From positions 370,254-434,253 of the forward strand of contig SDWI01000352.1 in assembly GCA_009193005.1 (NCBI GenBank): a stretch of DNA of 64,000 nt, given 5' to 3'. Below are positions 35,701 to 48,620 of this stretch, piece by piece. The notes under the pieces were generated by a model, which did no database searches, was not told the origin of the DNA, and saw only the letters and a list, made by a program, of their open reading frames with translations. The DNA is from Lamellibrachia luymesi (lineage: Eukaryota > Annelida > Polychaeta > Sabellida > Siboglinidae). Position numbers and translations under genes: made by a program. Numbering within the stretch: the stretch's first letter is position 1; every line of letters begins with the position of its first letter.

Positions 35701-38700
35701 AGACGTTCATATTTTACTCTCCTTGCCAATGCCTTCGTGGTCGTGATGTCTGTGGCTGTATTGCCGTCCCAGGAGCAAAGGTATTCGGGCTCATCAAACA
35801 TGTTGATGTTAAACCAGTTTATGAAGAGCAGCTGTGTAACACATCACACTGTCACACAGGTACATCTTGACAGAGAAGCGTGACGCAGGTGACAGGGCCA
35901 CGCACAAGTGGATGGTTTATGTGCGTGGCTCAAAGGAGCACCCCAATATATCATCATTCATCAAGAAAGCCTGGTTCTTTCTACACCCCAGTTACAGCCC
36001 CAACGATCTCGTGGAAGTCAGGTAAACAATTGTACAGGACACGAGGACTTTCTCGTTCCCAGGGGTGGCTTTATATAGTTTCTCACTCGTTTCATGTAAC
36101 AAATAGAACCTATCTAGTATCTACTACGACATGCCAGCTCATTTGTGCAAATGTGTTATTTAGTTTGAGTGAAATCATCGGACAAACTATTAAATTTATT
36201 TTTGACTGCTAAAAATGTGGTGCTACTATATTCAGACTTTCACAGGTTACCAAATCTTGCAATCAAAGTTAATCCTCTTAACTTTTTTAACAAAGGTGTA
36301 CACACTTATTAAACCGACTGCGCAAATTATTTAAACTTTTCATGCACTACAGATTTGACACCGACAAACCTGATTCACAGTCAACTAAATCAATGGAGGG
36401 TCTTTTAAAAACAACTGCATGGGACCTTGATTATTACTGCAGCAAAATAACCAATAGTATTAGTTAGTATTAGTCAAATATGTGGCCATAAAATGTGGTG
36501 TGTTGTAGTTTCTATTGGTTATCGGCTGTTTTTGCTCAGTTTCATTTATTATACGTCCCATTGTTATTTATTTTGCATTGTGTTTTCTACTGGTGAATTG
36601 TGATGTCTTCAAATTGTGTGATATAATTTTATTACAGTTAGTATAATTGTCGGTGTAAGAGAATTTGTCCGTTTATTTCAGATACGTATAATTGTTACTT
36701 TGTTTTTATAATTAATGGTTATATATTAATACATTTGCATTTCTGACTTACATTAATTATCACACCGTATTATACACTTTAACATGTGTTCTATTCAGGA
36801 CTTCTATACGTATTCTGATTTCAACATATTTAACCCTATGTCCACCCTGTTGTTCCCCCGTAGCCAGGAGCCGTTCCACCTGATCCGGAGGGGTTGGGGA
36901 GAGTTCCCCATACGGGTGCAGCTACACTTTGTCGACCCCCGCAACAAACGTGTCGACGTGATTCATCACCTAAAGGTAGTTCTAAGCACCCCTCTGCAGG
37001 GTTGAGGTCAAATACAAGTATGCTGCATTGTAAACGCTAAATTCACACCTGTGCACCCTCCGTATTTTTCCATATTTGTTACGGAATCTAATGGCAAATA
37101 CGGAAATATGCTTTCATTCATTTTGTTACGGAATTGCGCATATTAAAATTACGAATACATTTCATTGAGAAAAACCATGGCGCCAACTATCACGAAAATT
37201 AAAACTAATCCGCTAGATGTGAGTTGAGCGCACTGTCTGCCAACGACCCGGATGTCATGCGAGCTCACCCTGTGAAATGGTCCACGTTGTTTTGAATACA
37301 AAATGGAATGCGTGAAGCGGAAAGCTGAGTCGTCAACATCAAAACATGACGAAGCGTCGCCTAAAAAACGTGCCCATACGCAGATTTTTCGGACATCGTA
37401 CACAACACAATGGCCATGTGTTGTACCGGCGTGGAGCAAGTTGTCATGTTATGCTCACTGTATAGTTTGTGATGAAGATTTTTCGATTGGTCATGGTGGT
37501 GGAAACGACGTTCGCTGACATGTCGAGTTAAATAAACACAAGGCTAACATGCAGCGCCGGAAAAAAAATTTGCAGTATATTTAAGAAAAATAAAAATGCA
37601 CTATATTTAAGAAAATAAAATTTTGAGTTTTCTTAATTATGATGCATTTAAAATCATGATTCATAGTATAGTTTGTGTGCGAAAACAATTATATATTTTG
37701 CACAATAAAAGTGTTACTGAAAGTCAGTTAAAAAATACTGAAAATGGCTCTGAAAATACTGAAAGCTATGGCATTAGGTGCACAGGTCTGTAAATTATAT
37801 TTACAACACTTGTATTTACCAAAAAATATTACAATTACCACAAAAAGAAATGTTACAATTATAAAAAAAATTACAATTATCACCAGAAAGAACCGTCACA
37901 ACAACAACTGGTACAAAGCAGGATGACCTGGCAAGGTCCCCTGTGGATGACTTATCATCTGCATAAAACAAAATATGTGTCAACAACATCCACTGTACTG
38001 TGGAATACAAAATATCAGCTGCTGTGATATACACATAAAACAGTACGTTTCCAAATGCAGCACCCACTGTACTGTGTCAGTCTAGTATGGGAACTGTAAA
38101 TATAAATCTGCCTAACAGTGTTGCCATCTGTTGACTATTGTGAATATAATGTCCGCACCAAAACTATTTGAGGTTGCTACATATACACTTCATGAAAGTA
38201 CCTCCCAAATCAGCAAGATGGGCATCATAAAAATCAAACATGATTTGCTAAACAGAAGGTAAATGATCGGTCGAAGTGTTTAAGAACCATTGCCACTGCC
38301 ACATGTAAGCAAGACATCCTGGCAGACATTATTGCTCATGCGTAAATTACATAGCTAAAAGCAAGCATGAAATACAGCATTAAGAATGCAGGTTATGATA
38401 ACACATGTTGATTACATTGTTTTATAAAACGAGATTAAACAGACCATGCCTGTTCATTTTGGTGAATTCATGCATTCTAGCTGTTGTTACTGGATTTAAC
38501 TACAGCGGTCAACTACAATTACACAGCCTCATAAAAACTCATTTACAATTAGTTTCTCAGCAAAATTACATTTACACAGTAATTGAAGACATACTGTAAT
38601 TCCACTAGGCATCTGTGGCAGGAGAGGTAAAAGGTATATTTAACAAATCAATGGTGCAAATGCATCCAGTTTCTAACAAAGGAACTATCTTATGAATGTT

Positions 38701-41700
38701 ATAAGTTGCATTACACAGTCTAGAACATTTCATGACATAATGCCCATAGTATTTTGATTGTTGACATGTAAAAGTAAGATTTCTGGTTCATTTCTATGTG
38801 AAAATGTTCTCATAACCAACTGTGTCTTCTTTCAGTTGGATAAGACCTACACTGGGCTTCAGACTCTTGGCGCTGAAACGGTGAGTGACAGTAGTGGTTG
38901 TTCCTCATGTCTGCAATTCCTTTTTTTAAACAATGGTTTAAAATAAAAAATAAATATCACACCATAGAATTATTATTGAGATATACATTTTTAGTAAGCT
39001 TGTTATCAGAATGTTACAATTGCCCATGCTGAGCTTGTTTACATATGGAAAATACTGTCCAAATTCTTACACTACTATTATTGTAGTGTTGATAATGACA
39101 TTTTATGTCATTTATTTTGTTTGTGTTGTCTCTGATAGGGCTTACTTTTATGATTTATAAATTTGTTCACCAAAAATGGATTTATATGACCATTTACATT
39201 TTGTTAATGGGCTTTGTAAGTATAAGCCAATTTTACTAACTCAAAAACAATTTGGATATAATTGACCCCACTCACCCCTGCAAACAATTTTACTTTGGAA
39301 ATTGTAGGCAGTGCATATGCACCATAAATAAAAAGTTATATTTTCCATTTTTTTCTCCATATTCCAACAGGAAATATTTATTAATTCCAAAGACAACAAA
39401 ACAAAAATATTTAATACAGAATCCATACAATATATTCATTTTAAGTAAACAGGAAAAAAGGAAGTGATAACAATATTATGCAGTATGAAAATAAAAGTTA
39501 ATGTCACTTAAGAGACAGGAAACTCCTACTAAGACTCAATTTAGTCCTTGTCGAAGGAGCCACCATGTTCATTAATATCAACAATTATTTACATTTTATG
39601 AAAGATACTCCCAATAATATTAGTGCATCAATACTACGAAAGGAATACAAAAGAAATATATGCAATTGATCTAACATTGAGTAATTTGTAATCGAGTGGA
39701 CCCTTAACCCACCCATGCACCCTCATCCAATTTTTTTGGGGGGAATTGTTTTATATATACAAAGCCCCTAAATTGCTGTGTCTTGTGGGTTGATAATTGT
39801 GCATTATTCCAGAGATATCTAAACCTTGACTGTGTGTGTGTTGTGTCTAGGTGGTGGACTTGGAACTGGAGGGGGAGAGGGAGTATTCCACCCAGTCCTC
39901 ATCCGGGCGTTTCCCCATAGCTGGGAGTAGACAGACACCAGCAGCAACAGAGGCTCCCCCGATGACTGTTAAAAAAACTAAATCAGAAGTGCTGCCCTCG
40001 AGTGATCACAATGGGAAGCTTGTGGCAGCTTGTGATATCAGTGTCAAAAAGGAGTTGTTGTCGGATAGTGACATGGACAGAGTGTCAGGCTCTGACGCAT
40101 CATCAGATTTGTCACAGACAAGTAAATCCTCCAATCCATCAGAATTACTAAAGATGGCATCTTCTTATCTAGTCAGAGTCAAATCAGAACCGATGTCGCC
40201 AGTAAAGGACAATGCACAAAGGAACGGGTTCATCGCCAGTGTGTGTAGCTCTGGTAGCACAAGTACGCATGCTATGTCACCCAATGCCAGGGTGGAAGCC
40301 AATGACTTGACATCATGCCATGAGATGCCAGCCATGTCTCATGGCGGCACAGTACCAGCCAAGTTTCATGCCAACTCGGACACCTCAGTGCTACAAAGTA
40401 TTAAGATGGAGCCTGAAGATGAGGCATTGTTGACAAACCCTGAATCTCATACAGCTACAGTTGTCGTGTGTGCCACCCCAAGCTTATCACCTCCAACCAC
40501 CAGGAGTGGCACCATTGGCATATCACCTTCAGCTACCAGGAGTGACACCATTGGCATATCACCTTCAGCTACCAAGAGTGGCACCATTGGCATATCATCT
40601 CCAACCACCAGGAGTAGCACCCCCAGCATATTACCTCCAACCACCTGGAGTGGCACCCCCAGCATATCACCTCCAACCACCAGGTGTGGCACCCCTGGTC
40701 AAAGTGTACAGGTCATGAATGATTCATCCGTTGACTCAGAAACAAATGACTGTCTACCTCATGTGGAACCCCCTGATGTGTCCTCATATGATGCTCCCAG
40801 TGTTGGTGACGCATCACTAACTATGATTGACGCGTCACTAATCAAGTCAGAGCAGACTCCTGTTGATGTTTCCCTATCCCAGAATGCAGTGGGCAGTTCC
40901 CAGAGTCCAGGACAGTCACTGCTGCGACCACAGTTGTTGCCTGGTCGGACGGCGTTACCAGAGCAACTCTTTATGAGAGTTGTTGACCAGACTGGACGCA
41001 CTTACCTGATACCTGGGTCGGTGGCTGGTGCCGCAGGGGTGGGGTCAGGGGGCAATCAGAAGGTCAAGGACACAGGTAAGGTGGTGTTCGTCAAGAAGTC
41101 ATCGACCAGACTGCCGATTGTGGTCACTCCAAGCTCTCGTCCCAAACCTATGTCCATCGCTAGTCCTCGTCAGTTGGACGGTCACCCTGTTGTCATGGAA
41201 ACACCATCTGGAAATAAAGCTGCAGCCACATCAGTGCTGCCACCTAGTGTGTCGTCTCTATTGCACTCGTACTCCCGGCTGACCCAGAAACCTAATCTTC
41301 CGGCAAGTAGGTCCGGCGGAGCCGTTTCACTGTTGAGACCTCGTATCCCAACTGCAGCTGGCGGTGTGCCGTGTACCACGTACCAGAAGTTAGCCAATAT
41401 TCCGCTCGGAACGGTGGTGCCTTCTAGTGACATAACTGCTTCATCTGCATCAAAGCCGCGTTTCGTCACCTTTGCATCTACCACCAAACAGACCGTTGTA
41501 ATGCCACAGGGTCACACGACTCGTGCACAAACAGCAGTAGTGACACCTGGTGTCCCGACAGCAAAACTGTATCTTGCCAAAGTTGGCAATAAAACAGTTA
41601 TGATTAGGGTCGAACCAAAGTGCAAAACAACAAAACTGATTGATGCACCCCGACCTCCTGGTGGTCAGTGTAATCGCCGTAGTGATGGTGCACCCCATCC

Positions 41701-42912
41701 TGCCAAGGAGGCTGCCGGCACCAAACATTTGTCAGATGGGAAAGGGTCTGCAGAGGAGGCCGGGAGGGCAACCAGCGACAGGATAGCACGCTTCGTCCAA
41801 GGTATCAGGTAAGGAGGCAAGTCAGACATAGGTAAACAAAAAAATTTGTTTTGGTATCGGGTAAGGAGGCAAGTCAAATGACGTTCAACTTTGTCTAAAG
41901 CATCAGGTAAAGAGGCAAGTCATACAAAAACATGTTTTATAATTTGGTTTGTCATGAAGATTTATAAAGTCAGAACTGTTTCGTAATTAAAACACTGTTT
42001 TGCATTAAATTAACATTCTACATTCAATAAGACCCTCAAGTTCAGTAAAAAAAATATGGATTAATAAATAAATGTAAAATAAATGTTCTTTATGAGGAAA
42101 AGGTATAAAAATATACATTCGTTATAGAAACTTAAAATTGTGTATTTCATAAATATAGTAATAAATTATTGTCATGTGTGTCGGTGTACTTTAGTTTGCC
42201 TGACATCTTATGTTTCAGTGTGGCAGATTACAGTTGCATAGAAGAACTGGTAGGAGCAGCCTTGGGACACTTCCCGCCACTGTGGATACAACCCCTCACA
42301 GGTAAAACATCTTTTCTCACACTACCTAGTTTTGTTCTTTGTTGACTTTCATAACTTGACATGGAAATTTGCAAATATTTTGCTATTAAAAATACTATTC
42401 ATCAGATATATGTATCTAAACTGTGAATTCTTATCTAAGTTGATTAATTATTAATTTTGTCCTCTATACGAAATTGCTTACAAGTTTTCTACTAGATAGC
42501 GCCACTGTTGGCATTTTTTCAGCTAGCTGTTCTCATAATTGCACAGCAGAATTACAGTGAATGTAAGTTAAAGTTCTACTATATGTGTCCCCTGCTATTG
42601 TTTTTAGTTTATCAGAAGCAGCTTTAAAACAGCTTCAAATTACATATAACTTATCATTGTGCAATAATTAGGTCACCCACAATCACATTTTTTCCAAAAG
42701 TAAAACTCTCAAGTTCTGCCATTTTGAATTCTAAATTCTCCTTAGCTATGGACTATTTTGTAAAAAATATAGATGAAAGAAACCTCCTGGTTGGCATAAA
42801 ACACAACTGTCAGAAAGAGGGGTGGTGTGCAATAATATGAAAAAATTCAAATGCATGTAGCGCGGAATTTGAAATATGACATTTGGTCGATTAGGACAGC
42901 ATAGGGACACAT

Positions 42913-42943
<31 letters not shown>

Positions 42944-43585
42944 NAATATGTATGATTCAGCAATATTTTCTTAGTAATTATAGAGTGCAGACTTCAGATG
43001 TCTTCAATTTCCATACTCCATACAGCCCCTTCTGGAGGCTAATATAGGAGCTTGTGGTGCACATGCGGAAGATGCATATCAACGCAAACAAAATATTTTA
43101 GAACAAAATGGGGCGACTAATATGTGTGGCAAAGATCAGATTCCACCGCAACAGTCGGATGAGGTGGAATCAGGTGGACTGTGCTCCCGCTGGAGAGGGT
43201 GAATGGAAGGGAGTCTTACTGTTAGTATTGTTTTAGGGGGGATAGAATTAATATGTATATGTGTGGAGTGTGGGTGGATACTAGTGAGGCTGCACATCTG
43301 TATGTTCATGTGTGTGCATACTTGGTGGCATGCATGCAGGTGTGTGCGTGATGTGAAAGCCGAATGGATAGATCGACATGTGCACTGTCCACGTGGCCAT
43401 CATGGTTTGCAGTCATTGCCCTGTCTAACACATTTCGTCTGGTTCCAGGTGTGACTCAAAGTGTGAGTCCAGGTGTGACTCAAAGTGTGAGTCCAGGTCT
43501 GAGTCAAGGTGTGAGTCCAGACATCATGCGGTCTTCCTGCAGCGATGTCCTCCAGTGGAACATTGGCAAACAAAGGGCCACCGAG
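31934..43585 (+). CDS. YEATS2: YEATS domain-containing protein 2 (11 coding exons seen, 1035 codons, C-terminus missing)
   Basis: Exons are 31934-32033 (UTR from 31911), 32560-32657, 33035-33124, 34298-34528, 35110-35198, 35860-36021, 36864-36975, 38836-38880, 39851-41808, 42219-42301 and 43449-43585. Every junction is GT..AG and phase-consistent. The N-terminus has the DPDYEDV motif and the coiled region of YEATS2. The YEATS domain spans about 195-305 (THKWMVYVRG, WFFLHPSY, GWGEFPIRVQ, TYTGLQTLGAET). Tyr248 and Trp268 match human Tyr262 and Trp282, the acyl-lysine aromatic pocket, with identical spacing. Exon 9 is a long Ser/Thr/Pro-rich linker with a 12-residue repeat. Exon 11 holds WNIGKQRATE, conserved in the C-terminal part. 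YEATS2 is the crotonyl/acetyl-lysine reader that scaffolds the ATAC acetyltransferase complex in the nucleus. The histone-fold C-terminus is not found before 64000. Confidence 0.93.
32658..32710. repeat. (AT)n microsatellite in YEATS2 intron
   Basis: A TA run at about 32682-32710, just after the exon-2 donor. Confidence 0.9.
33500..33625 (+). mobile_element. LINE C-terminal remnant
   Basis: CCCAGCAGTGTGAATATGTT followed by AAAAACAGAATTGA resembles the terminal coding segment of the LINE at 15020-15060 (GTGTGAATATGTTTAAAAAC). Short and diverged. Confidence 0.4.
33818..33958. mobile_element. Small foldback element
   Basis: Imperfect inverted repeat: TTTTTGTGCACTTTTTCGGTCC at 33820 and, reversed, ATTTTTGTGCACTTTTGCAGTCC ending at 33957. 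The spacer is about 90 bp. Within a YEATS2 intron. Confidence 0.65.
35220..35858 (-). mobile_element. LINE 3' fragment (family 3) in YEATS2 intron 5
   Basis: The minus strand reads a YLCSWDGNTATDI segment (equivalent to the YLGS region), then, after breaks, RIQERWLRFARHCSRHND and a short tail with conserved spacing to the C-terminus of family 3 LINEs. Several stops. It fills most of the intron between the two YEATS-domain exons and ends just before the exon-6 acceptor. Confidence 0.65.
36075..36480 (+). mobile_element. Dispersed repeat family A, copy 3
   Basis: CCTATCTAGTATCTACTACGA, then GAAATCATCGGACAAACTA, later GACTGCGCAAATTATTTAAAC and CACTACAGAT. These occur in the same order as other family A copies. 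In YEATS2 intron 6. Confidence 0.65.
37290..37570 (+). pseudogene. hAT-type transposase N-terminal zinc-finger remnant
   Basis: The frame from 37303 (MECVKRKAES) carries CIVCDEDFSIGHGG, then an in-frame TGA, then HVELNKHKANMQ. This is a BED-like C-x2-C..H-x4-H finger seen at the start of many hAT transposases and derived proteins. The catalytic domain is absent. In YEATS2 intron 7. Confidence 0.7.
39470..39700 (-). mobile_element. LINE 3' UTR, reverse copy of the element at 8460-9450
   Basis: The reverse complement gives GTAGTATTGATGCACTAATATTA, then GTGGCTCC and TGAGTCTTAGTAGGAGTTTCC, in the same order as 9160-9300. In YEATS2 intron 8. Confidence 0.8.
40487..40702 (+). repeat. YEATS2: 36-bp coding repeat in YEATS2 (six 12-residue units)
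   Basis: Six consecutive units of the pattern S-P-x-x-T-R-S-G-T-x-x-I (residues about 522-593) lie in the disordered linker. The variation is mostly at positions that keep Ser, Thr, Pro and Ile. Confidence 0.95.
41801..41930 (+). repeat. YEATS2: Triplicated YEATS2 exon-9 donor region
   Basis: GGTATCAG/GTAAGGAGGCAAGTCA at 41801 is repeated as GGTATCGG/GTAAGGAGGCAAGTCA at 41853 and AGCATCAG/GTAAAGAGGCAAGTCA at 41899. GT positions are 41809, 41861 and 41907. Only the first keeps the reading frame into exon 10; the in-frame continuation past it is an immediate TAA. Confidence 0.9.
42310..43440. other. YEATS2 intron 10
   Basis: It holds an (AT)n run at 42917-42943 ending in a single N. Nothing else is recognisable. 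Confidence 0.5.
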
Positions 43586-46040
43586 GTACTGCCAGACTCC
43601 CTTCTCTCATCTTCTCTCTATTCTCTCTCTTATTCTCTCCCTTCTTTCTCTTGTTGTTCCAAACGTGACACATTTTTGAAAATACACAATTTGACAATGA
43701 ATTAAAATATGGCAGTTCTACGGCACATATCAGGCATAGATTTAGCGCCTTTCAGCATTTTTTATCGGGATATAGAGTGCACTGTAAACTTACGTCTAAT
43801 TTATTTTTATGATTTATTTAAAATATATCGGTAGATACTATGGCACAACGCTTCGTTCCAGAACACTGTATCGAAATTATGATTACGTTGTGGCATATAA
43901 TGTTAATTATGGTTGCAATTACAATTGTTGATACATATGATAATCTTTTTAATCAAATCACATAAATTCAATAATGATTATGATTACATTATTTCCATAT
44001 GTGGTGAAACCTGTCGATGGAATGGAATGAGAACTGGAGCGATTTCTCGGTACACGTGGTAAAAATAGAGTCAGAATTGATCCGTGTCTGGGGAGTAGGA
44101 AGCTTGGCTTATATATGTTGATTTGGTATGTAACATCTTTACTTTATTGCCCGAATCTCAGAATGTTAATGCTTGTACAACGATCTGGCTATGTTCCTAT
44201 TGATTCCATATAGTTGTTGTATTTGTTTAATATCACAATTGTTGGGTACAAAATATCAGATGTGTAGCATTTCCACATACGCAGTACATGTATAATTCAA
44301 ACATTCTGAGAGGTTAAATTCTGTGTTGTGAACCTACTTCATCAATCTAAATGGGATCATATGAAAGGTAGCGTTGTTTCAATGACTAACTAGTGCAGGG
44401 TGGCATTTGGATCTTCACCAGAAAGAAAGGCAGAACTTTAATTTATTGTCGAGTACAGGTAAGTTCTAGTGAATGTGTGCATGCGTGGTCATGCATACAT
44501 GCATGGCCGTGCATGCATGCATGACCGTGCATGCTTGTAATAATACAAAAAAATTACTTACACCCTCAGATACCCAGGCTCAAATGCGCATCAAAAAAGG
44601 GTCAGGCAACCTCAAAATCAGTATGCAAAGTTAAAGTTCTCAACAGGTTGATGAATACGCCAGGCAGTTAAGGAGAGAACGGTTAAACAGATGAGTCTTC
44701 AGATGATCGCAAAATTTTTACTGTTTCCTAGTGACTTAACACAACAGGGAGTGAACTGTAAACAGTTGGTGCAGCAACCAAGAAAGCCCTAGTTCCTATG
44801 TTTGTTTCAACTCTGGGAACAAAAGTGGAACAGAACTAGATTGTCAAAGCTGTCTAGGCAATCTCTCGCAGGAGCGAGCAGTGAATGTAAATATGCTTGA
44901 AGTATAGGTTTGATGCCAACCAACCCCTCAGTAGGAATGTTCCTTTTGATTAAACAGTTTCTGCAGCAGTTTCGTGCTTGTCAGAGGCAGCTGGAACTGA
45001 GTCGTCAAATGTGACATAAAGAAGCCAAACACATAAAAGAGTATACCGTGGGAAAGAGGTCTTTTTCTCTTGTTGTTATGTGCAGCACTTGGCCCAGTCT
45101 ATTACTGGCATGTGTGTACGTGTGTGGGCGTACGTGTGTGTATGTGTGTGTATGTCTTCCTAGTGAAAGTGGTGCAGAACTAGTATTGTTTTTTGGAGCC
45201 ACACGTTTCAAAATATGTTCACCACCATAAGAATTTTGTCGAAATAGTTTCTGTCTTCAACGTCGTAAATCACTGTCTTAACCCCTTTGTGGCCAAATTA
45301 ATGCCAAATTTGTGCCACTACTGAATCTTATTAAAATATAAAATGATGCTGTTAACGAGTCCGTACTCAGGTTGCATGAATGCAAATAAATATTTAACTT
45401 TTCCAATTATAAATTGTATTCATTGAATTGAATTGACTAAATATATCCTGAAGTAACTAACAAAATAAACTTTGCAAAATAAAAAAATAAATATTTAAAT
45501 TATTCTCGCATTTTCATTGTTTTAAATATTTTTCACCAACAATTATGGTATACACGCTGTGTATGAAATGTTTATACATTAATAAGCTGTGAAAAGAATT
45601 AGTTGTTTAGGGTAAATAAAACTGAAATCATAGTATTTTTTCCTGATTTTCCGTGTTTTTATGATTTCACATCTTTCTTCGTGATTGTTTTTTTCCCACC
45701 ACTGCAAGAATGATACAATAATAGTACAGGCATAATAATAATACAGGGCATAATAATAGTACAGGGCATAATAATAGATATTCAAGTGAAAATGAGGAAA
45801 GCAGAAGTGTAATACTTATGTAGGACTTTCCCCTTTCATATCACCACATACAATTCTAAGTCAAAAAAGAGCATATAATTAAATATACCTACATTACAAT
45901 ATATTTCACAATTACAGATATTCTAGTCTTGTTTGTTATCATCATAAAGTCATTACTGGATGATTACTTCATATTATACAGAATTAATTATACTATTCAA
46001 TCACACATATTACGTATTACTCACATACCTTACTAGTAGT
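43586..46040. other. Stretch without exons
   Basis: It contains a GCATGCATG-rich segment at 44475-44535, a family B repeat, and an 18-bp repeat (CATAATAATAGTACAGGG) at 45728-45780. No further YEATS2 exon was found. Confidence 0.5.
44540..45010 (+). mobile_element. Dispersed repeat family B, copy 2
   Basis: ACAGATGAGTCTTCAGATGA, AGGGAGTGAACTG, GCAGCAACCAAGAAAGCCCT and AGTTCCTATG follow the same plan as the 3' half of the repeat at 7620-7870. Non-coding. Confidence 0.5.
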
Positions 46041-46049
46041 TACATTACT

Positions 46050-48040
46050 AAAATCACATTTATATTCCTATGCTAATTCATATTTCTTTAACAACAATTT
46101 CTTGTATTCTTTTTAAAATTTATGAATATTAATAGCATTCCTGATATCTTGCTGTATCAAGTTCCAAAGTTTTACAATTTATATGAATACATGTTTCGCC
46201 TTTAACGGTGTTCTGGTGTATCGATGTTTTAGGTTGTTGAATTGCCTAGTGTTATAATATAAACCTTGATCTACATTAAACCGCCTTTGAATATTTATGG
46301 GTAAAATTTTTTTTAGCCTTGTACACAATAACTGCTGTCATCAAATCAATCATGTCAAATAGTTTCAATATACCTAATAATTCATTAAATAATCCATTTG
46401 AGTGATACCGGTAGTTTACATTGCATACGAGTCTTACCACTTTCTTTTGTGATAAGTAAAGACAATTAATATTACTTTTGTGTATTTTATGTATTTCCCC
46501 AAATTTCACAGCAATATGTTATATATGGTACATATAATGAGCAGTACAGCATCACTAGTGAGTTTTTTCTAACAATTGCTTTGCTTTATACATAACTGCG
46601 ATACATTTTTATAGCTTACTACACACCAGGTTAATGTGTTCTTTCCAATTTAGTTTATCATCAATTAATATACCCAAAAACTTTGTCACAAATACTGTAT
46701 TTATTTCCTTTTTATTGATGCTTACTTTGATTGTTGTATTTCTTTGTTTGTCCATTTGTCTTGGACAAATTTAATGATAGCTTGTTAACCGCAAATTATG
46801 TTGACAACTTGTCTAGTTCTGTACTAACATCTTTGTTCAATTGCACTTCATCATGCCCCAAGCAGAAAATATTAGGGTCATCTGTACAAATTTTAGTACT
46901 TTGCTAATATTACATATATCATTTATATACAATACAAACAATTTGGGCCCCAGAATAGAACCCTGAGGCACCCCACATAACACATGGAACAAGTCTGAGT
47001 CACAATCATCGATAGTTACATACTGTTGACTATTTAATAAGTAACTGGCTAGCCATAGATTAGCATCACCTCTAACCCATAATGTGCCAGTTTTTTTTTT
47101 AAGTAAGTTATGGTTAATTGTGTCAAAAGCCTTTTTAAGGTCAATAAACGCTTTTTTTTTCATTTCATGCAGATGTTATTTCTTCAGTAAGCTCCATAAG
47201 TGCAAGTGATGTGGACATATTTGTCCTGAATCCATACTGGCTATTTATTAAGATGTCATTCTTACTAATGAAAGAATCTAATCTTGTACAAACAATTTCT
47301 CTAGAATTTTTTTAAATTGTGGTAGTAGAGAGACTGGTCTGTTATTGGTGAGTTCGTTTTTCTCTTGTGTTTTAAATAGTCGAATTACCTTGGCAATTTT
47401 CATCTTATTTGGGAATGTCCCGGATGTAAGCAACCTGTTACATATATAGGTGAGTGGTTTAACAAGATATTACATTTTAACAATGATCATGTCTATATTA
47501 TCAAATCCCGTGGATTTTTTATTTTTCCAATTTCCCCCCATGTTGATGATCTCATTTTCTTCAACCCCAGTTAAAAACATATATTGATAATTACACTTTC
47601 CCAAGAAGTTCTTAACATCTAAATTTTTAGTTGGAGGCTTGATCCCTTTTGCCTTTTGTCCTACATTTACAAAGAAAGTCATAAAAGCCATTTGCTACAT
47701 CCGTCTTATTTTTTATAATTGAACCATTATTAAGAAACTGGAGGATAACATGTTGGTTGATTTGGTTGGTTGGTTTTTTGACAACAGTATTTAGCATTTT
47801 CCATGTTCCTTTGATATTATTTTTTTTAACCAGTCATTTTTTATAATACAGTTTTTTTTCACTATTTCTTATTATAGTTGTTAGCTTATTTTTTTACATT
47901 TTATATTTCTCTTCAGCATTTCTTGTTCTACAGTGCAGTTTTTGTACAGATAATTTTTTTTTAATATGCATTTCTCAGACCATTTGTAAACCAGGGTTTG
48001 TTTTCTATATTTCCTTTGGACACATTTATTTTTTTAATGG
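46050..48040 (-). mobile_element. Decayed non-LTR retrotransposon (Jockey/CR1-like), minus strand
   Basis: Read on the minus strand: GNWKNKKSTGFDNID near 47520, AFIDLKKAFDTINHNLL at about 47150, GVPQGSILGPKLFVLYIND near 46960, a frameshift at the YADD-like site, then LSQKKVVRLVCNVNYR and KLFDMIDLMTAVIVYK near 46400-46450. Frameshifts break it in at least three places. Confidence 0.85.
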
Positions 48041-48359
48041 GCAGTTCTTGTCATACAAATTGGTAAAAACATCAATAAATTTATCATATGACTTCTCAAC
48101 ATCTGTTTTATTCATTACATTGTCCCAATTCACTAGTAGTAAATCACTTTTTAAGGATTCAATGCTATCCTTGTCTATTTGTATCACTCAGAACTATCAT
48201 GTTGCTGTCATAGTTAACCCACATAACTGCAGCCATTGCCTCTCGATGTCAATGTTCTTTGAAAACTCTGTTCCAAAATCCCCTCAAAGTCTGACTAGCC
48301 GGAGTCTGACATAATGACAATGTTCATAATTACATTCAAACTGTCATGTTGTGAGTTAG

Positions 48360-48620
48360 TTTAGGAGCCAATATATATTTTAAGTCCTCTACTTTCTAGA
48401 TTTGACTCACATCTCATGGAGACAAGGGTTAACTGTTGGATTGAAATGCAAGTACTTGGTTTTGCTTGGATTGAGAACAGTCCAGTAGATTTGGAATCGC
48501 TTTCAACCTTTTTTAAGTAGAAATTCTGCTTCATGTATCGTGCCAATGAACAGAGCGATCTCGCCAGTATAATCCAGGTCATTAGGATGACAGGCTGGAT
48601 GTCTGGTGCTTCAGCACCTG
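48360..48620 (-). mobile_element. LINE reverse-transcriptase fragment (family 3)
   Basis: The minus strand gives DLDYTGEIALFIGTI followed by a LLKKVESDSKSTGL segment, the degenerate YADD-to-thumb stretch of family 3 LINEs. The catalytic YADD is lost (YTGE). Confidence 0.6.

Noticed and set aside
37303..37518. Small host gene with a zinc finger inside YEATS2 intron 7
   Set aside because: The frame is broken by a stop within the finger and matches transposase N-termini, so it is called a remnant.
43364..43705. 113-codon frame as an independent gene
   Set aside because: Its centre is YEATS2 exon 11, phase-matched with exon 10; the flanks are intron.
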